Source: Dietzia natronolimnaea
Lineage (GTDB): Bacteria > Actinomycetota > Actinomycetes > Mycobacteriales > Mycobacteriaceae
Strand: one strand, 5' to 3'
DNA: 64,000 nt
NCBI RefSeq assembly: GCF_039525805.1
Contig: NZ_BAAAHZ010000012.1
Position 1 is the first letter of the stretch. Every line of letters begins with the position of its first letter. Below the pieces are notes generated by a model. That model was given only the letters and a program-made list of their open reading frames with translations. It did not search any database and was not told where the DNA came from. Positions 1-8,371 of the stretch are shown piece after piece. Both the position numbers and the translations under genes were made by a program.

Positions 1-2
1 TG

Positions 3-875
3 CACCGGCGCGAGGAGCTGCTCGGGTTGGACTCGGTGACCGTCGTGGGCAGCGGCCAGTCGGCCGCCGAGATCTTCCACGACCTGGTGGCGACGTCCGG
101 GCACTCCGGCCCCCGCGTGGACTGGATCACCCGGTCCCCCCGGTTCTTCCCCATGGAGTACACCAGGCTCACCCTGGAGATGACCTCCCCGGAGTACATC
201 GACCACTTCCACGGTCTCGACGCCGGCACCCGGGACCGGTTGCTGCGCGAGCAACGGTCCCTCTACAAGGGCATCGACGCCGAGTTGATCAACGAGATCC
301 ACGATCTTCTCTACCGCCGGTCCGCCCACGGACTGGACACCGGGTTGCTGGTGGCCGCGACCGCCCTGGACGGGGCCACCGTCGACGAGTCGGGGATCCG
401 CCTGGACCTGCACTGCAACGACACCGGCCGGGCCTGGCAACACCACACGGACGGTCTGGTGATGGCCACCGGTTACTCCGCCACCGCTCCGCGGTTCCTC
501 GACGGGATCGCCTCGGAGATCGACTGGGAGGACCCCGGACCCGGGCGGGCCGGCGAGGGCAGGCCCCGTCGCTACCGCGTGGCCCGCGACCACACCATCG
601 ACCTGGCCCATCGGCGTGTCCATGTCCAGAACGCCGAGGAGCACACCCACGGGCTCAGCGCCCCGGACCTGGGGATGGGGGCGATGCGCAACAGCATCAT
701 CCTGCGGTCCGTCACCGGTCGCGAGGTCTACCCCGTCGAATCACGCATCGCGTTCCAGCGGTTCGGCGCCCCGGCCCGCGAGTCCTGCCCCACCCGGGAG
801 ACCGATCCGACCCGAGCCGGGACGTCCGCCGTGCGCCACTCCCCCGCCGACCAGCAGGCCCAGGAGGCCCGATGA
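3..875 (+). CDS. L-lysine/diamine N-hydroxylase of siderophore synthesis, 5' end cut off
   Basis: FAD- and NADPH-dependent N-hydroxylase of the IucD/PvdA/RhbE/DesB family, which hydroxylates the terminal amine of lysine or a diamine as the first siderophore-specific step. The reading frame is open from base 3, so the true start and the FAD-binding half lie outside the window; the TTG at 27 is only an internal codon. What is visible begins just before the NADPH-binding motif GSGQSAAE, followed by family blocks FFPMEYTRLTLEMTSPEYI, LYKGIDAELI and the C-terminal ATGYSA motif. The last 30 or so residues are Arg/Pro/Thr-rich and not conserved. The TGA stop overlaps the ATG of the next gene (ATGA), so the two are translationally coupled. 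The substrate (lysine, cadaverine or other diamine) cannot be told from this fragment. Confidence 0.88.
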   Translation, partial: HRREELLGLDSVTVVGSGQSAAEIFHDLVATSGHSGPRVDWITRSPRFFPMEYTRLTLEMTSPEYIDHFHGLDAGTRDRLLREQRSLYKGIDAELINEIHDLLYRRSAHGLDTGLLVAATALDGATVDESGIRLDLHCNDTGRAWQHHTDGLVMATGYSATAPRFLDGIASEIDWEDPGPGRAGEGRPRRYRVARDHTIDLAHRRVHVQNAEEHTHGLSAPDLGMGAMRNSIILRSVTGREVYPVESRIAFQRFGAPARESCPTRETDPTRAGTSAVRHSPADQQAQEAR

Positions 876-3418
876 ACCATCACACCGTCAGTACCCCCGC
901 CGGGCTCGTCTCGCTCTCTTCCCTCTCCACGGACGCCGATACCGTCGGGACCCTCCACGCCTGGCTCTCACACCCCGGGTCGGCGTACTGGGGCATGCGG
1001 CACATGGCGCCCGAACAGATCTCGGCGTTCTTCCGCGACTGGCAGAGCAGCCCACACCGGCAGGTCCACATGGTGCGTATCGACGGACTGCGAGTGGGGT
1101 TGGCGGTGTACTACGACCCGGCCGCGGTCGAGCTCGACGGCTCGTACCCGCACGAACCCGGGGACCTGGGTATGCACCTGCTGGTCGCCCCCTCGCGGAC
1201 GCCCGTGCCGGGCACCACGGCCGCCGTGATCGGCGCGATCTGCGAGACCGCCTTCGGTCCGCTGGGCGCCCGACGCGTGGTGGTGGAGCCGGACATCCGC
1301 AACACCGCCGTGCACCGACTCAACGCCCGTGCCGGCTTCCGGGAGGGCGGGGCGGTGGAACTCGCCGACAAGACCGCCCTGCTCTCTTTCTGCGACGTCG
1401 AGGACTTCCGGGCCTCCGAGATCGGCCGGACCACACGGGCCGTGTCGTCGTCATCCCCGTCGGCCGGTTCCGTGCCCCACGCGCACCTCACCGGTCACGC
1501 GATGCGGCGGGCCCACCGTCACCTGTGCGCCAAGGCCCTGGCCGAGTTCTCCCACGAGCGACTCGTCTCGCCTCAGCCCACCGCGGACCCGGACGTGTAC
1601 GAGGTGCGCGCGGGTGAGGAGAGGTGGCTGTTCCGCGGGCGGGTGCTGCCCCTGGAGCACTGGGTGGTGGACGAGGGTTCGCTGCGCCGGGAGGTCGCCG
1701 GCGAGCCGGTCGAACCCGACGCCCCGGCCCTCATCACCGCGCTGGCCCCGGTGCTCGGTATCCCCGCGTCACTCGTGGGCGTCTATCTGGAGGAGATCGC
1801 CGCGACCCTCGGGTCCGCCGCGTTCTGTCTGCACCACCGCGCCCGCCCCGTGCAGGAACTGGCCGGCGCCGACCTGCAGGAGGTCGAGGCCGCGATGACC
1901 GAGGGACACCCGGGCTTCGTGGCCAACAACGGGCGCATCGGACTGGGGCTGACCGACCGACACCGCTACACCCCGGAGGCTCCCGCGACGGTACGTCTGG
2001 TGTGGCTCGCCGCCCGCCGTGAACTCAGCCACCTCGCCACCGTGACCGGACTGGAGGAGAACGAGCACTACCGTCGGGAGTTCGACGGTGACGACCTCGA
2101 CCGGTGCGACACACGACTTCGGGAGCTGGGCCTCGATCCGGACGGGTACCGCCTCATTCCCGTCCACCCGTGGCAGTGGGAGCACAAGATCGCCGTGGCG
2201 TTCGGCCCCGACCTGGCCCGCCGCGACCTCGTCCACCTGGGCGAGTCCCGCAGTGAGTACCGCCCGCAGCAGTCCGTACGCACGTTCTTCGACGTGACCC
2301 GTCCCGAGCGCGGGTACGTCAAGACGGCACTGGCGGTGCAGAACATGGGCTTCACCCGCGGACTGTCTCCTCGGTACATGCGTGACACCCCGGCGGTCAA
2401 CGACTGGGTGGCCGGTCTGGTGGCCGGGGATCCCGTGCTCCGGGCACTCGACTTCGGAGTCCTGCGCGAGGTCGCCGCCGTGGGGTACACAGGCGACGCC
2501 TACCACCGCGCAGCGGAGTCCGGCGTCTCGGACGAGGGGCCGCACACCAAGATGATCGCCGCCCTGTGGCGTGAGAGCCCGGTGCCGCGACTGGCGGAGG
2601 GCGAGCGGGCCTTCACGCTGGCCTCACTACTGCACGTCGACCTCCACGGGTGCCCCCTCGTCGTCGAACACCTGGAGCGGTCAGGGGCGGACGCCCGCAC
2701 GTGGCTCCGCGCGCTGCTCGACGCCTATGTTCTGCCGGTGGCCCGCTGTCTGCTCGCGCACGGGTTGGTGTTCATGCCCCACGGTGAGAACGTGATCGTG
2801 GTGATCGGCCCGGACCACCTGACGCGCCGGGTGCTGTTCAAGGACATCGGCGAGGAGGTGGCCGTGGTGACCGACCGACCGCTGCCCGAGGGGATCGAGC
2901 GGATCCGGCACGTCGTGGACGCCGAGACGGCCGCGTTGAGCATCCACACCGACGTGATGGACGGGGTACTGCGTCACCTCGCCGCGATCCTCGACGAGTC
3001 CGGGGTCCTGACGGCATCGGAGTTCTGGGACGAGACCCGCCGGTGCCTGCTGGCGCTGGCCGGCGATGCCGGCGACCGGGGAGAGGTCGACGCGGCGACG
3101 TGGGAGGCGCTGTTCGCGCCGCGGTTCCGGCACTCGTGCCTCAACCGTCTGCAACTGCGCGACACCCGGCAGATGGTGGATCTGACGGATCAGGCGGGTT
3201 CCCTGCAGTTCGCCGGCACCCTCGTCAATCCCCTCGCACCGGGACCGACCGACCCCGCGGGTCCCGTAAGGCGCACGAGTCGCGAAGAGCGCACGGGTCA
3301 CGAAGGTCGCACGAGACGCGAAAAGCGCACGAGTCGCGAAGAGCGTTCCGAACACGTCGGCCGAGAAGCAGGTGTGCGGAACGCTCTTCTCGATGACGGA
3401 GCCCGCAGCGTGTCGTAG
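872..3418 (+). CDS. Fused GNAT acyltransferase and IucA/IucC-type NIS siderophore synthetase
   Basis: 848 residues with two enzymes in one chain. Residues ~10-175 form an AlcB/IucB/RhbD-type GNAT acyltransferase that would acylate the hydroxylated amine; ~175-205 is a Ser-rich linker; ~205-790 is an ATP-dependent IucA/IucC synthetase with the family motifs EGHPGFVANNGR (~344), HPWQWEHKI (~432), KTALAVQNMGFTRG (~484), HGENVIVV (~637) and the C-terminal block SCLNRLQLRD (~755). In most NRPS-independent pathways (rhizobactin, desferrioxamine, aerobactin) these are separate proteins. Together with the upstream hydroxylase it supplies hydroxylation, acylation and condensation for a hydroxamate siderophore. 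Residues ~800-848 are a charged, repetitive tail (see repeat at 3272-3343) that resembles no catalytic part. The ATG overlaps the previous stop. Product identity is not determined. Confidence 0.87.
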   Translation: MNHHTVSTPAGLVSLSSLSTDADTVGTLHAWLSHPGSAYWGMRHMAPEQISAFFRDWQSSPHRQVHMVRIDGLRVGLAVYYDPAAVELDGSYPHEPGDLGMHLLVAPSRTPVPGTTAAVIGAICETAFGPLGARRVVVEPDIRNTAVHRLNARAGFREGGAVELADKTALLSFCDVEDFRASEIGRTTRAVSSSSPSAGSVPHAHLTGHAMRRAHRHLCAKALAEFSHERLVSPQPTADPDVYEVRAGEERWLFRGRVLPLEHWVVDEGSLRREVAGEPVEPDAPALITALAPVLGIPASLVGVYLEEIAATLGSAAFCLHHRARPVQELAGADLQEVEAAMTEGHPGFVANNGRIGLGLTDRHRYTPEAPATVRLVWLAARRELSHLATVTGLEENEHYRREFDGDDLDRCDTRLRELGLDPDGYRLIPVHPWQWEHKIAVAFGPDLARRDLVHLGESRSEYRPQQSVRTFFDVTRPERGYVKTALAVQNMGFTRGLSPRYMRDTPAVNDWVAGLVAGDPVLRALDFGVLREVAAVGYTGDAYHRAAESGVSDEGPHTKMIAALWRESPVPRLAEGERAFTLASLLHVDLHGCPLVVEHLERSGADARTWLRALLDAYVLPVARCLLAHGLVFMPHGENVIVVIGPDHLTRRVLFKDIGEEVAVVTDRPLPEGIERIRHVVDAETAALSIHTDVMDGVLRHLAAILDESGVLTASEFWDETRRCLLALAGDAGDRGEVDAATWEALFAPRFRHSCLNRLQLRDTRQMVDLTDQAGSLQFAGTLVNPLAPGPTDPAGPVRRTSREERTGHEGRTRREKRTSREERSEHVGREAGVRNALLDDGARSVS
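3272..3343 (+). repeat. Four 18-bp tandem repeats in the synthetase tail
   Basis: Four head-to-tail units start at 3272, 3290, 3308 and 3326. The first and last units are identical (CGCACGAGTCGCGAAGAG); the middle two differ at a few bases. They encode the six-residue unit R-T-S/G/R-R/H-E-E/G/K, and 3344 onward looks like a further decayed unit. The period is a multiple of three, so copy changes would keep the frame. Confidence 0.85.
3338..3389 (+). terminator. Long hairpin inside the 3' coding end, candidate terminator
   Basis: The arms 3338-3355 (GAAGAGCGTTCCGAACAC) and 3372-3389 (GTGTGCGGAACGCTCTTC) pair at 17 of 18 positions around a 16-nt loop. There is no U-tract, as is common for actinobacterial terminators. 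It lies 27 bp before the stop codon of the siderophore gene and just upstream of the yjbR-like gene, so it would separate the two transcripts; an operator role is the alternative. Confidence 0.5.
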
Positions 3419-3421
3419 CGT
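3393..3421 (+). promoter_or_regulatory. Candidate leaderless promoter of the yjbR-like gene
   Basis: A -35-like ATGACG (3393-3398), a 17-bp spacer and a -10-like TAGCGT (3416-3421) end 7 bases before the ATG at 3429. The -10 box overlaps the TAG stop of the siderophore gene. Transcription would begin at or next to the start codon. Confidence 0.4.
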
Positions 3422-3428
3422 CACTGGG

Positions 3429-3815
3429 ATGAACGGGCGGGAACTCCAGAAATGTGCGGCGATGCGGGCACGCGAACTACCGGCGTCGACCCTGGAGTTC
3501 CCGTTCGGGCCGGACGTCGACGTCTACAAGGTCCGCGGCAAGGTGTTCATGATCCACACCGTTGTCGACGACGAGCCCCTCGTGGTGATCAAGGCATCAC
3601 CCTCGGACGGCCTCGCCCTCCGTGACGCGCACGCGGACATCACCCCCGGCTACCACATGGACAAGAGGCACTGGATCTCACTGCACCCCGGGGGGAGCCT
3701 CGGCCCCGACGTGGTCGAGGAGTTGGTCACGGAGTCCTACCGACTCGTGGTGGCCGGGCTCCCCAGCGCGCAGCGACCGGTCGAGCCGCACGCCTTCGGG
3801 CGCGGGCAACGCTGA
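3429..3815 (+). CDS. MmcQ/YjbR family protein
   Basis: 128 residues of the small YjbR/MmcQ fold (CyaY-like DNA-binding type), with the family blocks TLEFPFGPDVDVYKVRGKVF near the N-terminus, a central VVIKASPSDGLALR and PGYHMDKRHWISL before the C-terminal helix. Molecular function of the family is poorly defined; DNA binding has been proposed for homologues. The ATG at 3429 is chosen over the upstream ATG at 3372 because family homology begins only after it and because the upstream stretch is the hairpin region. It is not obviously part of the siderophore pathway. It faces the secreted-protein gene tail to tail with only 6 bp between. Confidence 0.8.
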   Translation: MNGRELQKCAAMRARELPASTLEFPFGPDVDVYKVRGKVFMIHTVVDDEPLVVIKASPSDGLALRDAHADITPGYHMDKRHWISLHPGGSLGPDVVEELVTESYRLVVAGLPSAQRPVEPHAFGRGQR

Positions 3816-3821
3816 TCCGGC

Positions 3822-4394
3822 TCAGTTCACCGGAGCGGTCTCCGGCGAACCCTCGGGCGACACCGAGGACCCGGTGATCGAGCCGAGCCGCTCCTCGCCC
3901 AGCGAGCCCTCCACGGCGTCGGTCGCCGAGTCCGTGTTGACGGCTCCGGCCAGCGAGTCGCCCACCACGGGCACCCCGCCGATGACGGCGTCGACCGACC
4001 CCGGGACGTCCCCGCGCATCAGGAAGTCGACGGACTCCGCGACGGGCTTGACGACCATGCACACGACCCCGATGGGCGGCAGCGGGATGCCCGCCAGGTT
4101 GGCCGCCGTGCCGGCCACGGTGCCGACGCCACAGACGGCGCTGGCGACGGAACCGACCGGACCGGAGGTGTAACCGGGCAGCGAACCGGTGACGGAGGCC
4201 GGAAGCAGGTCGCCGGCGGAGCCGAGGCCGCCGCCGGTGTCCGCATCGGTGCCCGTTCCGGCGGACCCGGTGAGCGACGACGAGTCGAGGGCGCCCGACG
4301 ACAGGCCGTCCGCGCTCTGGGCTGCGGCGGCGCCGGTCGAGAAGACGAGAAGTGCGGCGGCCAGCGCACCGGCGCAGGCGATGGATCTGGTCAC
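3822..4394 (-). CDS. Secreted hypothetical protein
   Basis: 190 residues beginning with a clear Sec signal peptide: basic start, hydrophobic stretch CAGALAAALLVFSTG and a probable signal peptidase I site after GAAAA. The mature part is rich in Gly, Ser, Val and Ala, has two Cys (SAVCGVG and GVVCMVV) that could form a disulfide, and has no motif I recognise. The GTG at 4394 is chosen because GGAG lies six bases upstream and the signal peptide then starts directly; an in-frame ATG at 4430 would add 12 residues. The gene diverges from the phosphatase-like gene across the region holding the CGTCAC array. Probably an exported lineage-specific protein of unknown role. Confidence 0.65.
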   Translation of the reverse strand: MTRSIACAGALAAALLVFSTGAAAAQSADGLSSGALDSSSLTGSAGTGTDADTGGGLGSAGDLLPASVTGSLPGYTSGPVGSVASAVCGVGTVAGTAANLAGIPLPPIGVVCMVVKPVAESVDFLMRGDVPGSVDAVIGGVPVVGDSLAGAVNTDSATDAVEGSLGEERLGSITGSSVSPEGSPETAPVN

Positions 4395-4463
4395 AGTGAT
4401 CTCCGAGCATGACGGGGGCGCGAGCCCCACGATGAGTTAAGGATTCTTGAGTCCATCACATAT

Positions 4464-4551
4464 ACGTCACGAGCGGGGCGGTGTTACGTCACGACCACCC
4501 CGTCGACACGTCACGACCACCACGTCGTCGCGTCACAACCTCCGCCCTGAT
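4464..4551. repeat. Array of four CGTCAC boxes with exact 22-bp period
   Basis: CGTCAC occurs at 4465, 4487, 4509 and 4531, each exactly 22 bp after the last. The flanks are partly conserved too: the units at 4486-4507 and 4508-4529 match at 20 of 22 bases (ACGTCACGACCACC then C or A, CGTCG, A or T, C). The array sits between two divergent genes, about 70 bp from one start and 60 bp from the other. The spacing puts every box on the same face of the helix, as in an operator array. The binding protein is unknown. Confidence 0.75.
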
Positions 4552-4613
4552 GCCGTCCGCCCGCCCGGCGCCGGTCCGCACCGTTCGCGGGCGCGATGAG
4601 GGAGAGTGGAGCC

Positions 4614-5759
4614 ATGACCGGGATCCCGACCACCCCCGCCGACCATTCGCTGGCAGACGTCATGCCGTCGATCGCCGCCTCGCTGGGCCTCGACCTCCGC
4701 AACCCACTGGCTCTCCCGCCCACGCGGGATACGGTGCTCGTCCTGGTCGACGGCCTCGGCGCCGAGCTCATCCGGCAGCACGCCGAGGTCGCCCCCACCC
4801 TCTCGGCGATGACCACGCGGATGATCTCCGCGGGGTTCCCCGCCACCACGGCCACGAGTCTGACCAGCCTGGCGGTGGGAGCGCCGTGTTCCCGCCACGG
4901 GATCGTCGGGTACAGCTTCGCTCTCCCGGACGAGGGTGCAGAGACACCTACCGTCTTCAACTCGCTCCGGTGGACCACGGGGTCGGCGGAGGGGCCCTCC
5001 GCACTGGACCGGTTCCCTCCCCGTGAGGTGCAGGTGCTGCCGAGTCTGATCGAACTGCTCACCGAGGAGGGGGTCGACGTCACCTACGTCATGCGCGAGG
5101 ACTTCCGGGCATCCGGACTCACCCGCGCCGCGTTCCGGGCGGAGGGCGAGTACCGCCCGGCGATCTCACTGCAGGAGATCCGCGAGGCGATACTCGGTGT
5201 CGTCGCCGCTCCCTCGACGTCCAGACGGTTCGTCTATTCCTACTTCGGAGACCTCGATCTCATCGGGCACATCCACGGTCCGGGCTCCCCGGAGTGGGTC
5301 CAGTCGTTGCGCGAGGTGGACGCCTTCGTCGCCGACCTGGCGACGGATCTGCCCCCCGACTGCGGGATGCTCGTCACCGCCGACCACGGCATGGTGGCCG
5401 CGGAGACCGTGATCGATATCGATGCCACCCCGTCGCTCCTCGCGGACGTCGAGGCGGTCGCCGGCGAGGCCCGGGTACGGCACGTGCACGCACGGGCCGG
5501 GTCGGAGTCGGCGGTGTTGGCCGCCTGGCGCGAGGAGTTGGCGGGGCACGCGTGGGTGCTGAGCCGGGAACAGGCGCTGGACGAGCAGCTGTTCGGGCCG
5601 GGCCGGGAACATGCTGACCGTCTGGGTCACGTCGTCGCGGTCGCCACCGGCGGCGTCATCCTCGCCCGCACCCACCACGAGAAGATGGAGTCGGGCCTCC
5701 TCGGTCATCACGGGGCCAATACCGCGGCAGAGCAGCACATCCCACTCATCCTGCGGTGA
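4614..5759 (+). CDS. Alkaline phosphatase superfamily phosphodiesterase/nucleotide pyrophosphatase
   Basis: 381 residues matching the type I phosphodiesterase/nucleotide pyrophosphatase branch of the alkaline phosphatase superfamily. Metal and active-site motifs are visible in order: LVLVDGLGAE near the N-terminus, the nucleophile region FPATTATSLTSLAVG, DLDLIGHIHGPGS and LVTADHGMVA in the second half, and a C-terminal GHHG motif for the last metal ligand. No signal peptide is present, so it should be cytoplasmic. The ATG at 4614 is chosen because GGGAGAG lies about seven bases upstream; an ATG at 4596 is possible but lies within the ribosome-binding purines. The substrate is unknown. Confidence 0.82.
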   Translation: MTGIPTTPADHSLADVMPSIAASLGLDLRNPLALPPTRDTVLVLVDGLGAELIRQHAEVAPTLSAMTTRMISAGFPATTATSLTSLAVGAPCSRHGIVGYSFALPDEGAETPTVFNSLRWTTGSAEGPSALDRFPPREVQVLPSLIELLTEEGVDVTYVMREDFRASGLTRAAFRAEGEYRPAISLQEIREAILGVVAAPSTSRRFVYSYFGDLDLIGHIHGPGSPEWVQSLREVDAFVADLATDLPPDCGMLVTADHGMVAAETVIDIDATPSLLADVEAVAGEARVRHVHARAGSESAVLAAWREELAGHAWVLSREQALDEQLFGPGREHADRLGHVVAVATGGVILARTHHEKMESGLLGHHGANTAAEQHIPLILR

Positions 5760-5772
5760 GCCGCCGGCCTGT

Positions 5773-6699
5773 TCAGCAGGTGACCAGCGTCGACGGGTCG
5801 CTGGTGGAGTCCAGCCAGCGACCGTAGGCGGGTGGCCCCATCGCTCGCACGTCTGCGCACAGCTCCTGCCGGGAGTACCCGGAAGCACGGTAGACGGCAT
5901 AGATGACGTTGCCGTTCTCATCCCTCGCGCGCAGCGATGGGCACGCCATGTCGGTGCGTAAGTAGGACGCACCCGGGTTCCGCGCCAGTGCTGCAGCGAT
6001 CTCCTGCGCGTACTCACCCGGGGTGACGGCGGAGTACAGGACCACGATCCCCCGGCCATCGCACGCGGGGCGGGACATCGGGACATTCAGTCCCAGATCG
6101 CCGGTCGGTGCGGCCGAGGACCGGCAGTCGTCCAGGACCGCGGCGATCTCGGCGGGCATACCGTCGGCCTCCGCCTCCTGACGGCACGTTGTGGACGGGA
6201 TCCCGGTGTATCGGTTCCAGCTCCCATCGACACGGCTCACTATGTACTGCGTATCCCCGGCGGGTTCGCCCTGCGGTACGAAGACGTGCGCCAGTGCCCA
6301 CGCCCCCGCGCATCGGTCCACGTTGACGTTCCGACGGGCGATACCCGCCTCCCTCGCGATCTCGTCCGGGTCGCAGTCGGAGGTCCGTGCTGATGGAGAA
6401 GCGGTTGCAGCTGGCATCGTCTCAGGGACGGGGGACCCCGTAGCCGGTTCCACGGAGGTCGTCGTCGGCTCTGGCACCGCACCCGGTTCGCCGCCGTCCG
6501 AGGCGACGAGGTAGCCGGCCGCGCCGGCGAGGACGACGAGCAGCACCACGATGAGCCCACCCATCACCCACATGAGGCCGTTGCGAGAGCGAGCCTGTGG
6601 ACCCGTTCCGTAAGCCTCCTGCCCCCACCCCCCGTCGTTGCCTCGGTGACCGTCCCAGCTGGAACCGTCCCAACCGGAGCCACCTGACGGATTACTCAT
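5773..6699 (-). CDS. Membrane-anchored hypothetical protein
   Basis: About 308 residues. The N-terminal ~45 are a Gly/Ser/Trp-rich cytoplasmic tail, followed by one membrane helix (GLMWVMGGLIVVLLVVLAGA), a Pro/Thr/Ser-rich linker and an extracytoplasmic domain with several Cys (CDPDEIAREAG, RCAGAWA, TTCRQEAEADG, DDCRSSA, a C-terminal VTC) likely joined by disulfides. This layout is common for lineage-specific cell-surface proteins of actinobacteria; I recognise no catalytic family. The start is uncertain: ATG 6699 is preferred, but GTG 6717 or ATG 6711 upstream in frame are possible and none has a strong ribosome-binding site. Confidence 0.6.
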   Translation of the reverse strand: MSNPSGGSGWDGSSWDGHRGNDGGWGQEAYGTGPQARSRNGLMWVMGGLIVVLLVVLAGAAGYLVASDGGEPGAVPEPTTTSVEPATGSPVPETMPAATASPSARTSDCDPDEIAREAGIARRNVNVDRCAGAWALAHVFVPQGEPAGDTQYIVSRVDGSWNRYTGIPSTTCRQEAEADGMPAEIAAVLDDCRSSAAPTGDLGLNVPMSRPACDGRGIVVLYSAVTPGEYAQEIAAALARNPGASYLRTDMACPSLRARDENGNVIYAVYRASGYSRQELCADVRAMGPPAYGRWLDSTSDPSTLVTC

Positions 6700-6791
6700 A
6701 GTCACCACCATCGACACTGCCGACGAGTCGGCCTACGTCCGGAGAATGACAGTCACTTTATCCACCTCGCGACCGGCAGCGCACCGCATTC

Positions 6792-8267
6792 TCAGGAGCC
6801 GAGCAGGACCGTCGTGAAGTCCTGCTCGTCGGGGTGGTCGAGCATCTCCCCCATCCGCTTCCGGTCGAAGGGCCAGAGATCGATCTCACCGCCGGCGGTC
6901 TGGTACCAGGACGTGCACCCGGTGTTCCACACCGTCGGCCCCATCGCCGCGCCCACCGCGCGGGAGAACTCGGCGGTCGCCCGCTCGGTCACCTCGACCG
7001 CGTCGAGCTCGCCGAGCCGCCATCGCTCGATCCACTGCGCGATGTATCGCGAGGTGAGCTCTGCCGAGAACTGCAGTGGGATCGATCCGGTCGGCGAGTT
7101 GGGGCCGAGGACGGTGAAGAGATTGGGGAATCCCGGGATCGCGGTCATCCGGTATGCGCGCGGACCTGCGGCCCAGGCCTCATCGAGACCCAGGCCGCCG
7201 CGGCCGGTGATCCGCATGGGCCGCATGTACTCGTGGGTTCGGAAACCCGTGGCCAGCACGATCACGTCGACCTCGTGGTGGACGCCGTCGCCGGTACGGA
7301 TGCCGGTGGGCGTCACCTCGGAGATCGGACCCGTGACCAACTCCGCGTTGGGGGCGGTGATGGCGCGGTAGTAGGTACCCGAGACCACCTGGCGCTTGCA
7401 CAGTGGTTCGTAGTCCGGGGTCAACGCCTCCCGGAGCCGACGATCGCGGACCTGCCGACGGAGACTCACGCGGGCGTAGGCCTGCACCGCGCGACGCCGC
7501 CAGGTCGGCTTGAGGACCACGTCCGCCAGGATCCCCGAGGCACACAGGGCCGTCGCGTACATCCTCCGGTGCGATCCGGGTGACCGACGGAGCAGGGCGG
7601 TGAGCGGTGCGGGCTGCCGCACAGCCATCGGCGCCCACAGGATCCACTGCGGGGATCGGGCGAAGTGCAGAAGCCGTGACGCCTCCGGCTGCAGGGCGGA
7701 CACGATCTGCACTCCCGTGGAACCGGAGCCGATCACCGCCACCCGGGACCCGCCGGTCTCCAGCCCGGGATCCCAGCGGGCGGTGTGGACGACCGGTCCG
7801 GCGAACGAGTCGAGCCCGTCGATATCGGGCACGTACGGGTGGTGCAGCACCCCGGTCGCGCACACCACGAAGTCCGCGTGCAGCACCTCCCCCGCTGCCG
7901 TCGTCACCGTCCAGGTGGCGGACTCGTCGTCGTACACGGCGTCCGTCACCTCGGTCCCGAGCCGCAGCCAGTCGTTCAGACCGTCCCGGTCCACCACGTC
8001 CCGGTGGTACCGCTGGATCTCCTCCCCCGATGCCCAGACGTGTGACCAGTCGGCCTTGGGGGCGAACCCGAACTGGTAGAGCTGGGAGGGAACGTCGCAG
8101 GTCAGACCCGGATAACGGTTCCAGTGCCACACACCGCCGACGTCGGTGCCCTTCTCGCAGATCGTCACGTCGGTCAGCCCGGCCCGCATGAACGTGTGCG
8201 CGGCGGCTATCCCCGCGACCCCCGCGCCGATGATCACCACGCGGGGTTGGCGGAGATCGGTCACCAC
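6792..8267 (-). CDS. Flavin-containing/Baeyer-Villiger-type monooxygenase
   Basis: 491 residues with two Rossmann nucleotide sites: GAGVAGIAAA near the N-terminus for FAD and VIGSGSTGVQI in the middle for NADPH. Between them are the flavin-monooxygenase block GGVWHWNRYPGLTCDVPS and the Baeyer-Villiger-like fingerprint FAGPVVHTARWD. ATGFRTHEYMRP follows in the C-terminal half. Such enzymes insert oxygen into ketones or oxidise soft nucleophiles; substrate unknown. The GTG start at 8267 has AGGAGG nine bases upstream, and a second in-frame GTG follows at once. It diverges from the zinc alcohol dehydrogenase, so the two could act on the same alcohol-ketone-ester route, which is inference. Confidence 0.85.
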   Translation of the reverse strand: MVTDLRQPRVVIIGAGVAGIAAAHTFMRAGLTDVTICEKGTDVGGVWHWNRYPGLTCDVPSQLYQFGFAPKADWSHVWASGEEIQRYHRDVVDRDGLNDWLRLGTEVTDAVYDDESATWTVTTAAGEVLHADFVVCATGVLHHPYVPDIDGLDSFAGPVVHTARWDPGLETGGSRVAVIGSGSTGVQIVSALQPEASRLLHFARSPQWILWAPMAVRQPAPLTALLRRSPGSHRRMYATALCASGILADVVLKPTWRRRAVQAYARVSLRRQVRDRRLREALTPDYEPLCKRQVVSGTYYRAITAPNAELVTGPISEVTPTGIRTGDGVHHEVDVIVLATGFRTHEYMRPMRITGRGGLGLDEAWAAGPRAYRMTAIPGFPNLFTVLGPNSPTGSIPLQFSAELTSRYIAQWIERWRLGELDAVEVTERATAEFSRAVGAAMGPTVWNTGCTSWYQTAGGEIDLWPFDRKRMGEMLDHPDEQDFTTVLLGS

Positions 8268-8371
8268 TCAGGTCTACCTCCTAGGGCGACCGGATGCATC
8301 GACTCCCGCGGCCTCGTAGCGTCGGTGATATGCGTGAGCGCGCATGACACGACCAGCGAGAGGAGCCTGCC

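Noticed and set aside
27..875. Complete gene starting at TTG 27
   Set aside because: Codons upstream to base 3 continue the hydroxylase homology; the gene is cut by the window edge.
3272..3343. CRISPR-like repeat
   Set aside because: Units are directly adjacent with no spacers and lie inside a coding tail; it is a minisatellite.
4464..4551. CRISPR-like or origin-type array
   Set aside because: The 22-bp period is too short for CRISPR, and there is no replication gene or AT-rich unwinding stretch nearby; an operator array fits better.
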